NCBI GenBank assembly: GCA_036015235.1
Contig: CP107926.1
Coordinates: 186,001 to 250,000, forward strand
Direction of reading: 5' to 3'
Source: Streptomyces sp. NBC_00433
GTDB taxonomy: Bacteria; Actinomycetota; Actinomycetes; Streptomycetales; Streptomycetaceae
Length of the DNA: 64,000 nucleotides
The translations under genes were made by a program, and so were the position numbers. Below, in pieces: positions 1 to 8,566 of this stretch (position 1 is its first letter; every line of letters starts with the position of its first letter). Below the pieces are notes generated by a model. The model was not told where the DNA came from. It made no database searches and saw only the letters and a program-made list of their open reading frames with translations.

Positions 1-79
1 CCAGCAGCCGGGCGACGGCCAGGCCGATGCCGCTGGTGGCGCCGGAGACCAGGGCCAGCGGCCCGCCCGGGGTGCTCAT
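1..79 (-). CDS. Type II polyketide ketoreductase (SDR), N-terminal fragment
   Basis: Only the first 26 residues are inside the window; the gene runs off the left edge. They begin at ATG 79 and contain the Rossmann cofactor motif TGxxxGIG as SGATSGIG, followed by the usual LAVARLL helix of short-chain dehydrogenases. The start codon overlaps the ACP stop as ATGA, so the two genes are translationally coupled. A reductase directly after the ACP of an aromatic PKS is the position of the C9 ketoreductase (UrdD/LanD/ActIII class), which uses NADPH to reduce the C9 carbonyl of the nascent poly-beta-ketone. Family is clear; C9 specificity is inferred from gene order alone because the catalytic region is outside the window. 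Confidence 0.8.
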   Translation of the reverse strand, partial: MSTPGGPLALVSGATSGIGLAVARLL

Positions 80-339
80 GCCGCCACCGTCAGCAGTTCG
101 TTGACCGCGGCGATCAGTTCGCGGGGGGTGGCGTGGACGGAGAGGACCGACTCGTCCAGGGCGACCTCGTACTCGGTCTCGATGCGGCCGCCGGTCTCCA
201 GGATCGCCAGTGATTCGTAGCCGATCGCCTCGAAGCCCTCGTCGAGGATGTCGCCGTCGAGGTCGACGGCCTCGTCGGCGCCGGCGCATTCGATCAGGAT
301 GCGCTTGAGGTCGTCCAGGGTGAACTGCCGAGCGGTCAT
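76..339 (-). CDS. Type II PKS acyl carrier protein
   Basis: This 87-residue protein has the length and fold pattern of an aromatic-PKS carrier protein. It holds the growing polyketide on a phosphopantetheine arm. The attachment serine is Ser43 in the motif GYESLAILE. Most type II PKS ACPs have Asp-Ser-Leu here, so Glu before the serine is a mild deviation. Residues 20-36 form an acidic stretch (DEAVDLDGD) that should face the ketosynthase or PPTase. Both ends overlap neighbours by four bases (ATGA), with the chain length factor upstream and the ketoreductase downstream. This is the standard KS-CLF-ACP-KR arrangement. No other ACP is seen in the window. Confidence 0.95.
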   Translation of the reverse strand: MTARQFTLDDLKRILIECAGADEAVDLDGDILDEGFEAIGYESLAILETGGRIETEYEVALDESVLSVHATPRELIAAVNELLTVAA

Positions 340-1601
340 CAGCGTGTCCTTTCTGTGTGGTCCGGCCCGGCCTGCGGCCCGGCGGCGTGGGCGGTGCGGG
401 CCCGGACCACCAGCGCGGAGTTGAAGCCGCCGTATCCGCGGGCCAGCACCAGAGCGGTGCGTACCGGGGTGGGGCGGCCGCGGCCGGTGACCAGGTCCAG
501 GTCGTAGTCGGCGGCCGGTTCGATGTTGACGGTGGGCGGGATGACCGAGTCGCGGATGGCCAGCAGCGCGGTCGCGGTGTCCAGGGCGCCCGCCCCGCAC
601 GACAGGCGGCCGGTCATCGTCTTGGGTGCGGTGACCGGCACGCCGCGCGGCCCGAAGACCGCGCCGATCGCGTCGGCCTCGGCGCGGTCCAGTTCGGGGA
701 TGCCGGCCGCGTCGGCGAAGACCACGTCGACCTGTGCGGGGCGGACCCCGGCGTCGTCCAGGGCGACTTCGATCGCCTTGCGCAGGCCCGCGCCGCCGGT
801 GGCGTCGCGGGGGTCGAAGGTGGAGCCGTAGCCGGCGATCTCGCCGTAGATGCGGGCGCCGCGCAGGGCGGCGGCGTCGGCCTCCTCCAGGACCAGGATC
901 GCGCCGCCCTCGCCGGGGACGTGGCCGCGGGCGTCGGCGTCGAAGGGCAGGTAGGCGCGGGCCGGCTGGTCGCTGGTGCTCATCCGGCCCGCTGCCAGCT
1001 GCGCGACCCAGCCCCACGGGCAGATCGTCGCGTCGACGGCGCCGGAGACCATCAGGCGGGTGCCGGCGCGGATCTGCCGGCGGGCCTGGGCCAGTGCGTC
1101 CAGGCCGCCGGCCTGGTCGCTGACGACGACGCCGCTGGGGCCCTTCATGCCGTGCCGGATGGAGATCTGGCCGCTGTTGACGGCGTAGAACCAGGCGAAG
1201 GACTGGTAGGCGCTGACGTGCTGGCTGCCCCTGCTCCACAGTTTGCGCAGCTCGCCCTGGCCGAACTCGAAGCCGCCGGCGGAGCTGGCGGTGACCACGC
1301 CCATGTGGTAGCCGTCCAGGCCGCGCGGTTCGATCGCCGCGTCGGCCAGCGCCCAGTCGGCGGCGACCAGCGCCATCCGCGTCATGTGGTCGGTCTGTAC
1401 GATCATCCGGCCCGTCAGATGGTCCTCGGCGACGAAGCCCTGGACCTCGCCGGCCAGGCGTGCCGGGTACTGCGAGGGGTCGAAGCGGGTGACCCGCCCG
1501 ATGCCGGATTTCCCGGCGCGGGTGGCGTCCCAGTAGGGGGCGGCGCCCAGCCCGTTGGGCGAGACCACCCCCAGGCCGGTGACCACGGTCGTCGCCGTCA
1601 T
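339..1601 (-). CDS. Type II PKS ketosynthase beta / chain length factor
   Basis: A 420-residue thiolase-fold partner of the alpha ketosynthase. The catalytic Cys is replaced by Gln163 in the motif [10 protein letters not shown], the defining feature of chain length factors. The heterodimer sets the number of malonyl units and this subunit supplies the Gln associated with decarboxylative priming. It overlaps the KS-alpha stop and the ACP start by four bases each, so the minimal PKS is one translational unit. The tail after about residue 400 is charged and unconserved. The number of extensions cannot be read from sequence by eye; a decaketide is expected only because of the angucycline-like context. 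Confidence 0.95.
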   Translation of the reverse strand: MTATTVVTGLGVVSPNGLGAAPYWDATRAGKSGIGRVTRFDPSQYPARLAGEVQGFVAEDHLTGRMIVQTDHMTRMALVAADWALADAAIEPRGLDGYHMGVVTASSAGGFEFGQGELRKLWSRGSQHVSAYQSFAWFYAVNSGQISIRHGMKGPSGVVVSDQAGGLDALAQARRQIRAGTRLMVSGAVDATICPWGWVAQLAAGRMSTSDQPARAYLPFDADARGHVPGEGGAILVLEEADAAALRGARIYGEIAGYGSTFDPRDATGGAGLRKAIEVALDDAGVRPAQVDVVFADAAGIPELDRAEADAIGAVFGPRGVPVTAPKTMTGRLSCGAGALDTATALLAIRDSVIPPTVNIEPAADYDLDLVTGRGRPTPVRTALVLARGYGGFNSALVVRARTAHAAGPQAGPDHTERTR

Positions 1602-2869
1602 ACCGGCCTCCGCTCGGGACGGGTGAGGACCATCGCGCTCTGGAAGCCGCCGAAGCCGCTGCCGACGGTCAGCACGGTGTCGGTGTGCCAGTCCCGTGCG
1701 GTCAGCGGCACGTAGTCCAGGTCGCATTCGGGGTCGGGGGTGTGCAGGTTCGCCGTCGGCGGCACCACGTTCTGCGCCATCGCCAGTACCGAGGCGGCGA
1801 TCTCGATCGACCCGATCGCGCCCAGGGAGTGGCCGACCATCGACTTGATGGAGCTGACCGGGACCTTGCGGGCGTGCTCGCCCAAACTCAGCTTGAACGC
1901 CGCGGTCTCGTGCCGGTCGTTCTGCTTGGTGCCCGAGCCGTGCGCGTTGATGTAGTCGATGTCGGTGGCGTTCATCCGGGCCTGGTCCAGGGCCACCGAG
2001 ATCGCCTCGGCCATCTCCAGGCCGTCCGGGCGCAGCCCGGTCATGTGGAAGGCGTTGCAGCGGGAGGTGTAGCCGGCGATCTCGGCGTAGATGTGCGCGC
2101 CGCGCCGCCGGGCGCTGTCCAGTTCCTCCAGGACGAAGATCGCCGAGCCCTCCCCCAGCACGAAGCCGTTGCGGGTCCCGTCGAAGGGCCGCGAGGCGTG
2201 CTCGGGGTCGTCGTTGCGGGGCGTGGTGGCCTTGATCGCGTCGAAGCACGCCAGGGTGATCGGTGAGATCGGCGCGTCGGTCGCACCGGTGATCATCACC
2301 TCGGCCGAGCCCTCCCTGATCACCTCCACCGCGTAGCCGACCGCGTCGATGCCCGAGGTGCAGCCGGTGGAGACCACCGTGGTGGGGCCCTGCGCGCCGA
2401 CCTTCCAGGCCACCTCGGCGGCGCTGGAGGAGGGCACCAGGTAGTTGTACAGGTGCGGTACGGCGTACTCGTGGTCGACCAGGTCGTGCCGGCCGCCGTC
2501 GCTGACGACGCGGTACTCCTGGTCCAGGCCCATCGTCGCGCCGACCGCGCTGCCCAGGGCGACGCCGACCCGGTAGGGGTCCATGGCCTGGACGTCCAGG
2601 CCGGAGTCGGCGACCGCCTCGGCGGTCGCGACGACCGCCAGCTGCGCCGAGCGGTCCATCCGGCGGATCTCCTGCGGGCTCAGGCCGAACAGCTCGGGAT
2701 CGAAGTCGATCTCGGCGGCGACCTGGGAGCGGAACGGCGTCGGGTCGAAGAAGCTGACCCGGCGGGTCGCGGTGCGGCCCTCGGACAGCAGGCTCCAGAA
2801 GTTCTTGACGCCGATGCCGCCGGGGGCCAGCACGCCCACCCCCGTGATGACGACTCGTCGGGTGGACAC
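1598..2869 (-). CDS. Type II PKS ketosynthase alpha
   Basis: A 423-residue beta-ketoacyl synthase that forms the C-C bonds of the polyketide chain. The active-site Cys170 lies in [11 protein letters not shown], and the two catalytic histidines are His310 ([11 protein letters not shown]) and His347 ([10 protein letters not shown]). Length and motifs are those of KS-alpha subunits, and the HGSGTKQND signature distinguishes them from FabF-type enzymes. The start is GTG at 2869, four bases after the cyclase stop. An in-frame ATG further upstream is not available without running into the cyclase. The gene is transcribed leftward with the CLF, ACP and KR and is the heart of the cluster. Confidence 0.97.
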   Translation of the reverse strand: MSTRRVVITGVGVLAPGGIGVKNFWSLLSEGRTATRRVSFFDPTPFRSQVAAEIDFDPELFGLSPQEIRRMDRSAQLAVVATAEAVADSGLDVQAMDPYRVGVALGSAVGATMGLDQEYRVVSDGGRHDLVDHEYAVPHLYNYLVPSSSAAEVAWKVGAQGPTTVVSTGCTSGIDAVGYAVEVIREGSAEVMITGATDAPISPITLACFDAIKATTPRNDDPEHASRPFDGTRNGFVLGEGSAIFVLEELDSARRRGAHIYAEIAGYTSRCNAFHMTGLRPDGLEMAEAISVALDQARMNATDIDYINAHGSGTKQNDRHETAAFKLSLGEHARKVPVSSIKSMVGHSLGAIGSIEIAASVLAMAQNVVPPTANLHTPDPECDLDYVPLTARDWHTDTVLTVGSGFGGFQSAMVLTRPERRPV

Positions 2870-2872
2870 GTC

Positions 2873-3196
2873 TTAGCCCTCCCAGCTGTAGAACCGCGTC
2901 GCCAGAGCGTCGGCCGGCGAGCGCCAGGTGGCCGGGTCGTAGGGCTGGATGAACGGCTTGAGGTCGTCGCTGATCTTCATGAAGCGCGGGTCGACCTTGG
3001 CCTGCTCGATCCGCTCGCCGCCGTCGGTGTCGTCGAAGTCCTGGACGTGGAAGTACAGGCCGCGGAACTGGAACAGCTGCCGGCGCCGCGTCCCCATCAG
3101 GTGCGGCATCTCGGTGCGGTCGAACTCCGCGAACAGCCGGGCCACGTCGCCGTCGCCGCCGGGTTCGATCCGGGCGACGATCAAGCTGCTGTGCAT
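2873..3196 (-). CDS. TcmI/JadI-family polyketide cyclase
   Basis: A 107-residue single-domain cyclase of the SchA/CurD/TcmI family (ferredoxin-like dimeric alpha-beta barrel). Signature segments are the N-terminal MHSSLIVARIEPG, then FAEFDRTEMPHLMGTRRRQL and the C-terminal ATRFYSWEG. By recall these strongly resemble JadI, UrdF and LanF, which close the angular fourth ring of angucyclines, more than TcmI itself. It lies immediately upstream of KS-alpha, the same position as urdF and lanF. ATG 3196 is preceded by a GAGGG-type ribosome binding site. The assignment to an angular rather than linear cyclisation rests on this resemblance and on gene order, and needs a phylogeny to be secure. Confidence 0.88.
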   Translation of the reverse strand: MHSSLIVARIEPGGDGDVARLFAEFDRTEMPHLMGTRRRQLFQFRGLYFHVQDFDDTDGGERIEQAKVDPRFMKISDDLKPFIQPYDPATWRSPADALATRFYSWEG

Positions 3197-3272
3197 ATCA
3201 CTACCCTCATTTCGGTCCGGCCCGGTCCTGGTGCCTGCCCGAGGACCCGGTAGGGGTGGGGAAGGGGCAAGG

Positions 3273-4892
3273 TCAGGCGAACAGCGACCGCATGTGCTGC
3301 GGGGAGCGGTTGCGCCCCCACTGGCCGAGGCGCTCCAGCAGCTCCGGCGTCGCCTCGAAGTAGCGGTTGTCGGGCTCGCCCAGCTCCAGCGGAGCCGGCA
3401 CGAACGGGGTGTCGCGCAGGTAGGCGAAGATCCGCTCCGCGCCTGCCGCGGGTTCCAGCTCGCCGGCCTCGACGGCCTGGCAGGTCTGCCGGGTGAAGGC
3501 CAGGAGGGCGCTGATGTCCTTGCCGACCGGGGCGGGCAGGCCGGGCGTGTCGGTCTTCTCCAGCTCCAGCAGCACCTGCTCGTCACCGGTGGCCTTGAAG
3601 TCCCGCAGCGCGTTCTCGATCCGCATCGTCGGCAGGATGCTCGTGGTCTTCCACACCCGGGTGACCGCGTTCCACAGCTCGTAGTGGCGGAAGCCCACGA
3701 ACGAGCAGTAGACCAGGTCGTCGTGGACGTCGTAGAGGCCCTGCTGGAGGTCGTCGATGTACGCGAACCGCTCGGTGGACCAGTCGCCGTCCCGGGACGC
3801 GGCGATCAGCCGCCACGCCAGGGAGTTGACGACCTCAAGGGTGTTGGTCAGGCCGCGCGAGTACAGGGCGTCGATGAAGCCCGCCGCGTGCGAGGTCAGC
3901 GTGTAGCGCTCGCCGACGGTGTTGGACGCCGAGTACTGCAGGCGCCCGGTGCTGATCCACGGCCGTACCGCCCGCGCGCCGGTGAACTGCTCGGCGATCT
4001 GCGGGAACCGCTGCAGAAAGGCGTCGAACTCCTCCTGCGCGCTGCCCTCGGGCTTGGGGTGCACCCGCTCGTCCAGGGTCAGCCCCACACTGCACAGCGT
4101 GCTCAGGGCGCCCTCGTGGTTGTCGAACGGGATCACCCACAGCCACCCGCCGTCGAAGACGTGGTGCAGCGTGCCGTGGTGCCAGGGGCTGGGGTTCTTG
4201 TGGGCCTGCGCCGCCGAGGCGTCATCGAAGGGGGTGACCCCCACCATGTGCGTGAACAGGCTCCGCGAGTGGTGCCGGGCCCGCGGCGGGTCGTCGCGCA
4301 GGTTGAACGCGTCGGCCGTCGGCGAGCGGTAGCCGGCCCCGTCGACGAGGTACCTGGCCCGGAACTGGGCGCCCTGCGCGGAGCGCAGCACCACCCCGGA
4401 GTCCGGGTCGATGTCGATCGAGGTGATGCGGGTGTCCAGACACGGGTCGGCCCCGCAGTCCACCGCCAGGTTGAACAGGTACGCGTCGGAGTCCTGCCGG
4501 AACAGGTGGCACTCGGTGCGCTGCCACTCGGGGATCACCAGCTGGTTGATCTGCTCCGGGCGCTGCGGCTGGCCCTCGACGTGGTAGACGAAACCGAAGT
4601 TCGACTTCCTGCCCGACATCGGGCTGACCTTGTCGTTGACGCCCCGGAAACTGGCCAGCGGCTCGATCTCGGGAACCCCGTACCGCTCGGCGATGATCTT
4701 CGTCATCGACGAGGTGTAGGGGATCGTCGACTCCCCCACGGCGAACCGCGGATGCGTGCCGGCGTCCATCAGCAGCACCTTGACGCCGTTGCGGGCCAGG
4801 ACCGCGCCGAGCATCCCGCCGGCCATGCCCGCGCCCAGGATCGCCACGTCATAGGTCTGGTCGTCGGCCGGCGCCTTGCCGTTGTCTCCCAT
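3273..4892 (-). CDS. Flavin-dependent halogenase-like monooxygenase 1
   Basis: A 539-residue FAD enzyme of the tryptophan/phenolic halogenase superfamily. Residues 20-25 (GAGMAG) are the FAD-binding GxGxxG, VGESTIP at 52-58 is the conserved GES segment, and GWLWVIPF near residue 265 is the WxWxIP motif typical of halogenases. Lys96 (GRKSNFGF) is a candidate catalytic lysine. It is clearly homologous to the protein encoded at 19135-20796. The start is ATG 4892 because GGAGGGAAG sits just upstream; the GTG five codons earlier would swallow that site. A dedicated FMN reductase gene follows upstream at 4929-5504. The likely role is chlorination of the aromatic polyketide, but some family members do non-halogenating oxidations, so the reaction is an inference. 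Confidence 0.78.
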   Translation of the reverse strand: MGDNGKAPADDQTYDVAILGAGMAGGMLGAVLARNGVKVLLMDAGTHPRFAVGESTIPYTSSMTKIIAERYGVPEIEPLASFRGVNDKVSPMSGRKSNFGFVYHVEGQPQRPEQINQLVIPEWQRTECHLFRQDSDAYLFNLAVDCGADPCLDTRITSIDIDPDSGVVLRSAQGAQFRARYLVDGAGYRSPTADAFNLRDDPPRARHHSRSLFTHMVGVTPFDDASAAQAHKNPSPWHHGTLHHVFDGGWLWVIPFDNHEGALSTLCSVGLTLDERVHPKPEGSAQEEFDAFLQRFPQIAEQFTGARAVRPWISTGRLQYSASNTVGERYTLTSHAAGFIDALYSRGLTNTLEVVNSLAWRLIAASRDGDWSTERFAYIDDLQQGLYDVHDDLVYCSFVGFRHYELWNAVTRVWKTTSILPTMRIENALRDFKATGDEQVLLELEKTDTPGLPAPVGKDISALLAFTRQTCQAVEAGELEPAAGAERIFAYLRDTPFVPAPLELGEPDNRYFEATPELLERLGQWGRNRSPQHMRSLFA

Positions 4893-4928
4893 GATTCTTC
4901 CCTCCACGGTGTGGCTGTTCGGGTCCGC

Positions 4929-5504
4929 TCAGGTGCGGTAAGGGCGCTTGGCCTTGGCGGCCCGCAGCGCGTCGGCCCACCAGACGAGCTGGTCGAGCAT
5001 GACCTTCGCCGCCTCGTTGCACCCCTGCGCATCGGGGGCGAACGCACCGGCGGTATCGAAATGGCTCAGGATCCGGGGGAAGATCGCGATATCCTTCATG
5101 GCCACGCAGTGGAACTCCCCCAGGACCTGCCGCAGGTGCTCCACCGCGCGCACACCGCCGGCCATGCTCAGCCCGTAGGTCACGAACCCCACCGGCTTGG
5201 CTTCCCACTCGGCGTTGTAATGGTCGATCAGCGTCTTCAAAGGCCCGGGGATACCCCGGTTGTACTCCGGCACGACGAACACGAACGCGTCAGCCGCGGC
5301 CAGCACCGGCCGCAACGCGGCCACCTCGGGTGCGGCCGGGTCCAGGTCGTCGGGCAGCCGGTGGTCGACCAGGTCGACCACCTCGGCCACCAGGTCGCCG
5401 CGCTGCCCGGCCTGCCCGGTGAACCACTGCGCCACCTGCGGCGCCAGACGCCCCGCGCGGACCGAGCCCACGACGACGACCACCCGGATCGGTTCGGTGG
5501 ACAC
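4929..5504 (-). CDS. NADPH-dependent FMN reductase
   Basis: A 191-residue flavodoxin-fold reductase. The phosphate-binding loop GSVRAGRLAP lies at residues 12-21 and the second family motif PEYNRGIPGPLK around residue 80, both hallmarks of the NADPH:FMN/quinone reductase family (SsuE/ArsH group). It makes reduced flavin for a two-component oxygenase. The next gene downstream is a flavin-dependent halogenase-like enzyme, so it probably serves that enzyme. The start is GTG 5504, with GGAGGGG seven bases upstream; an ATG at 5520 is out of frame. The region upstream of it is a homopolymer-rich intergenic stretch. Confidence 0.88.
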   Translation of the reverse strand: MSTEPIRVVVVVGSVRAGRLAPQVAQWFTGQAGQRGDLVAEVVDLVDHRLPDDLDPAAPEVAALRPVLAAADAFVFVVPEYNRGIPGPLKTLIDHYNAEWEAKPVGFVTYGLSMAGGVRAVEHLRQVLGEFHCVAMKDIAIFPRILSHFDTAGAFAPDAQGCNEAAKVMLDQLVWWADALRAAKAKRPYRT

Positions 5505-5831
5505 CCCAATCCCCTCCCATCGCCTCCCGCCCCCGCCCCGCCCGGGCCCACCCCCCCAAGCCCCCGGACACACCCCCCGGGGTTCCGCCCCCGACCGGCG
5601 GGGACAGAACCCGAACAAAAAAGGGGGGGGTGGGCGGGGGTGCGGGGGGCCGGGCCCGGGGGCGGGAGCCGCCTTGCCACCGGTCGGAAAAAGAAAAAAA
5701 TGAGGCCCGGGGCGCACCAGCGGCCCGGGCACAACCCGCACAGCACACCCCCCCGCCCCGCCCCCCGCAGACACAAGAAAAAAAAGGGGGGGTGGGGCGG
5801 AGGGGGTGTCACGGTCGGCGTCGCGTGACGG
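5505..5831. other. Homopolymer-rich intergenic region, no gene
   Basis: This 327-bp gap between two co-directional minus-strand genes holds no credible gene. It is packed with runs of one base: C7 and C6 near 5550-5580, A6 then G8 near 5618-5632, G-rich blocks to 5670, A5 and A7 near 5688-5700, and A8 then G7 near 5778-5792. In the direction of transcription the runs read C-tract then T-tract, which could act as a terminator or pause site for the SnoaL gene that ends at 5832. The long open frames crossing it are low-complexity Gly/Pro/Arg reading. Confidence 0.7.
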
Positions 5832-6410
5832 TCAGGAAGAGGAGTTCGCCGGCTGCGGACGCCCGCCGGCCGGCGGACCACCCGCCGGCGGACCGCCCAT
5901 CGGACGCCCGCCAGGACCGCCAGGCCCCCCGGGACCGCCGGGGCCGCCGCCCGGGCCGCCGGGGCCGCCGGGGCGGCCGCCGCCGGAGACGGCCTGCAGG
6001 GTCCGCATCAGCGTGAAGTTGTCGACCAGGCCCCACCGCTCGGCGATCCGGTCGTCCTCGAAGCGCAGGATCAGCAGCGCGTGGTGCTCGACATCCATAT
6101 CGGTGGCCGGGATACCCAGGAACGGGCCGGTGTGCTTGCCCTTCATCACCCACCGGATCGCCGAGCGGTCGCCCTCGGAGACCACGTCAAGCACCTCGTA
6201 CTTGATGTCGCTGAACGACCGGTGCTGCATCTCGATGGTCATCTTGAACGACGCCGGGCCGCGCACCGAGTCGTCGTAGCTGCCGTGGCTCTGGTAGTCC
6301 GCGGTCAGATACCGGTCCGCGACACTCAGGTCCCCGTCGTTGAGGCCCTTGTTGTAGACGATGTCGATGATCTCCCGCTGCCGCTCGACACTGGGAACGT
6401 CCTTGGTCAT
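5832..6410 (-). CDS. SnoaL-like (NTF2-fold) protein with Pro/Gly-rich tail
   Basis: A 192-residue protein. Residues 1-140 are a SnoaL-like NTF2 domain with IDIVYNKGLNDGDLSVADRY and a GIPATDMDVEHHALLILRF segment, typical of ester cyclases and polyketide hydroxylases or cyclases of the SnoaL/SnoaL2 type. Residues about 143-192 are an unusual tail of PGG repeats followed by GGPPAGG repeats and a Ser-rich end. The start is ATG 6410, preceded by GGAAGGGA; the ATG upstream of that site is rejected. The upstream gene overlaps by four bases and is another NTF2-fold protein, so the two may form a pair acting on the polyketide, as SnoaL-type pairs do in other clusters. The exact step is unknown. Confidence 0.8.
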   Translation of the reverse strand: MTKDVPSVERQREIIDIVYNKGLNDGDLSVADRYLTADYQSHGSYDDSVRGPASFKMTIEMQHRSFSDIKYEVLDVVSEGDRSAIRWVMKGKHTGPFLGIPATDMDVEHHALLILRFEDDRIAERWGLVDNFTLMRTLQAVSGGGRPGGPGGPGGGPGGPGGPGGPGGRPMGGPPAGGPPAGGRPQPANSSS

Positions 6411-7009
6411 GCTGTCCCTTCCTTCCATGTGGTGATTGCCTGTTCTCCGTCTGTACCGGTCATGACCCGGGCGATCGAACGGATGCCCGGACCGGTGGTC
6501 CACACCACCCGCAAGGCCAGCCGGTGCAGCCGCCAGCCCGCCCCGGTACGGCGCGCCGTACCCTCGAACCGGCCGCCGAGATAGAAGTGCGCCGCCGACG
6601 CCGGCGGCGGCAGCGACCCGTGGTGCACGTGGATGGCCACCACGTTCCAGGCCAGGGACGCGGCATCGCCGTCCACCTCGATCGCGTAGTGCGACACGTT
6701 GTGGTGGGTCCGCTCCCAGTGCCCCATGAAGCCCCGGGTGAAGTCCTCCACCCCGGCGATCCCGCTGTGGGAGCCGGGCGGGAAGTCCAGCTCCACGCCG
6801 TCGGTGAACACCGAGCGCGCCCACCGCTCGTCGAAGGCCCCCTCGTCCAGGGCCCGCAGGTAGCGGTCGGCCAGGTCGGCCAGGTCCGCCCGGTCCGACA
6901 GCCGCCGCACCGCGGCGGCCACGTCGAAGGCGGCCCCCGCCCCGCGCCCGGCCGGCACCTCGTGCCCGGCCGGCACCTCGTGCCCGGCCGGCAGCTCCAC
7001 GGCCGTCAC
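6407..7009 (-). CDS. NTF2-fold (SnoaL_4-type) protein
   Basis: A 200-residue protein whose residues 30-190 have the NTF2/SnoaL_4 pattern: LADLADRYLRALDEGAFD, then FTDGVELDFPPG, then a hydrophobic core with VVAIHVHHG. Members act as dehydratases, cyclases or hydroxylase accessory proteins. Residues 4-20 carry a short duplicated PAGHEV unit rich in Pro and Ala, unlike the rest of the protein. The start is GTG 7009, overlapping the upstream FAD hydroxylase stop as GTGA. The stop overlaps the next gene as ATGA. Coupling to the PgaE-like hydroxylase suggests a shared tailoring step. No catalytic residue assignment is possible from sequence alone. Confidence 0.75.
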   Translation of the reverse strand: MTAVELPAGHEVPAGHEVPAGRGAGAAFDVAAAVRRLSDRADLADLADRYLRALDEGAFDERWARSVFTDGVELDFPPGSHSGIAGVEDFTRGFMGHWERTHHNVSHYAIEVDGDAASLAWNVVAIHVHHGSLPPPASAAHFYLGGRFEGTARRTGAGWRLHRLALRVVWTTGPGIRSIARVMTGTDGEQAITTWKEGTA

Positions 7010-8496
7010 GGCCGGCCCGCCCCCGCCTCGCGCGGCGCCCCGAACCAGCCGCGCAGGGCCTCGTCCAGGCCGCCCGCGGTGCCCGGGTCGATCCAGGCGA
7101 TGTACCCGTCGGGGCGCACCAGCACCGCCCGCGCCGCGGCCAGCGGGTCGTCCCCGGCAAGGCCGGGCAGCGTCCCGGTGACCACGTCGACCCGGTCGCC
7201 CCACGGGGCGGCGGCCGCCCGCAGCCCCTCGTCGTCGGCCAGGTCCAGCAGCAGGCCCCGCGCGGTGCGCAGCAGCTCGAAGACCGGCCCGGTGCCCGCC
7301 GACGTCGCCAGGTCCCGGTTCGGCAGCCGCTTGCCCAGCACGGGGCTGTCGCCCGCGCCGACGTCGTAGCGGATCTCCAGCCCGGAGACCATCGCGATCA
7401 GGTGCTTGGCGACCACGTCGTAGCCCAGCAGCTCGGTGAACAGGTCCCGCATCGGCTGGACCTCGTCACCGGACAAGAACAGCAGCCCCTGCGCCTGGGT
7501 GTTCATCAGCAGCCGACGGCCGATCGCGTGCCGCTCGGCGTGGTAGGTGTCCAGCAGCCCCTCGGGCGCCCAGCCGTGGACCTGCGCGGCCAGCTTCCAC
7601 CCCAGGTTCACCGCGTCCTGGATGCTGGTGTTCATCCCCAGCCCGCCGGCCGGCAGGTGGATGTGCGCCGCGTCCCCGGCCAGCAGCACCCGCCCGCGCC
7701 GGTACTCCGTCGCCTGCCGCGTCGCGTTACCGAACGAGCTCAGCCACACCGGCTCGGCATGGCTGATGTCCTCCCCCGTCAGCCGCTTCCACGCATCGGA
7801 AATCTCCGCGAACTCGATCGGCGACGTCCGCCGCCTGGGCGGCGTGCCCCGCTCGCACACGATGAACCGCTGCACCCCGTCGGTCGGCGGGGTCGCCATC
7901 ACCATCCCGCCCGGATACGACTCCCCGATCATCCGCGGACGCACGTTCGTGCCCCGCAGATCGGCCAGGAACATCTCCATCGACGCCCCCGTGCCGGGGA
8001 AGTCGAACCCCATCGCCTTGCGGATCATGCTGCGCCCGCCGTCACACCCCACCAGGTACTTCGCCCGCAGCTCCTCGAACCCCCCGGGCCCGCCGATCTG
8101 CGCGGTCACCCCGTCCTGGTCGGCCAGGACCCCCACGCACTCGTACCCGCGCCGGAAATCCACCCCGATATCGGCGGTCCAACCCGCCAGCATCGCCTCG
8201 GTCTGCGACTGCGGCAGCGTCTTGCCCGCGAAATGCGCCCCCTCCAGCATCCCGAAGTCCAACGGCAGCCCACCGAAATGACCGACGTTGCTCACCTCGA
8301 AAGGCGGCAGCCGCGGCAGCAGCCCGCGCTGGTCGAAGACCTCCATCGTCCGGGCGGTGAACCCCAGACCCCGCGACTCACCGGTCGGCGCCGCCAGCTT
8401 CTCCAGCACCGTCACCTCGACACCGGCCAACCGCAGCTCACCGGCCAGCATCATCCCCGCCGGACCGGCGCCGACCACGATCACATCCGTATTCAT
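7006..8496 (-). CDS. PgaE/UrdE-like FAD-dependent aromatic hydroxylase
   Basis: A 496-residue group A flavoprotein monooxygenase. FAD motifs are GAGPAG at 9-14, the DG motif GCDGGRS at 150-156 and GDAAHIHLPAGG at 274-285. The segments RGLGFTARTMEVFDQRG and GNATRQATEYRRGRV closely match, by recall, PgaE, CabE, UrdE and JadH-type angucycline oxygenases, which hydroxylate C12 (and C12b) of prejadomycin-type substrates using NADPH and O2. The C-terminal 110 residues form the usual thioredoxin-like domain. ATG 8496 is the natural start. It is coupled to the downstream NTF2-fold gene. Together with the JadI-like cyclase this is the best sequence argument for an angucycline-type product. Confidence 0.9.
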   Translation of the reverse strand: MNTDVIVVGAGPAGMMLAGELRLAGVEVTVLEKLAAPTGESRGLGFTARTMEVFDQRGLLPRLPPFEVSNVGHFGGLPLDFGMLEGAHFAGKTLPQSQTEAMLAGWTADIGVDFRRGYECVGVLADQDGVTAQIGGPGGFEELRAKYLVGCDGGRSMIRKAMGFDFPGTGASMEMFLADLRGTNVRPRMIGESYPGGMVMATPPTDGVQRFIVCERGTPPRRRTSPIEFAEISDAWKRLTGEDISHAEPVWLSSFGNATRQATEYRRGRVLLAGDAAHIHLPAGGLGMNTSIQDAVNLGWKLAAQVHGWAPEGLLDTYHAERHAIGRRLLMNTQAQGLLFLSGDEVQPMRDLFTELLGYDVVAKHLIAMVSGLEIRYDVGAGDSPVLGKRLPNRDLATSAGTGPVFELLRTARGLLLDLADDEGLRAAAAPWGDRVDVVTGTLPGLAGDDPLAAARAVLVRPDGYIAWIDPGTAGGLDEALRGWFGAPREAGAGRP

Positions 8497-8566
8497 GGGT
8501 ACCTCTCGTCACAATGGGCAACCGGGATTGAGGACAGGGAGGATCCGCCGCGCACCGCGGTCCGGA

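Noticed and set aside
357..1715. Long plus-strand open frame opposite the chain length factor
   Set aside because: It is antisense to a gene with clear catalytic motifs and reads as Gly/Ala/Asp-rich sequence produced by GC-rich codon shadows.
2949..5828. 959-codon plus-strand open frame across cyclase, halogenase and FMN reductase
   Set aside because: All three minus-strand genes under it have recognisable motifs and ribosome binding sites; the plus-strand reading has no domain and ends in homopolymer translation.
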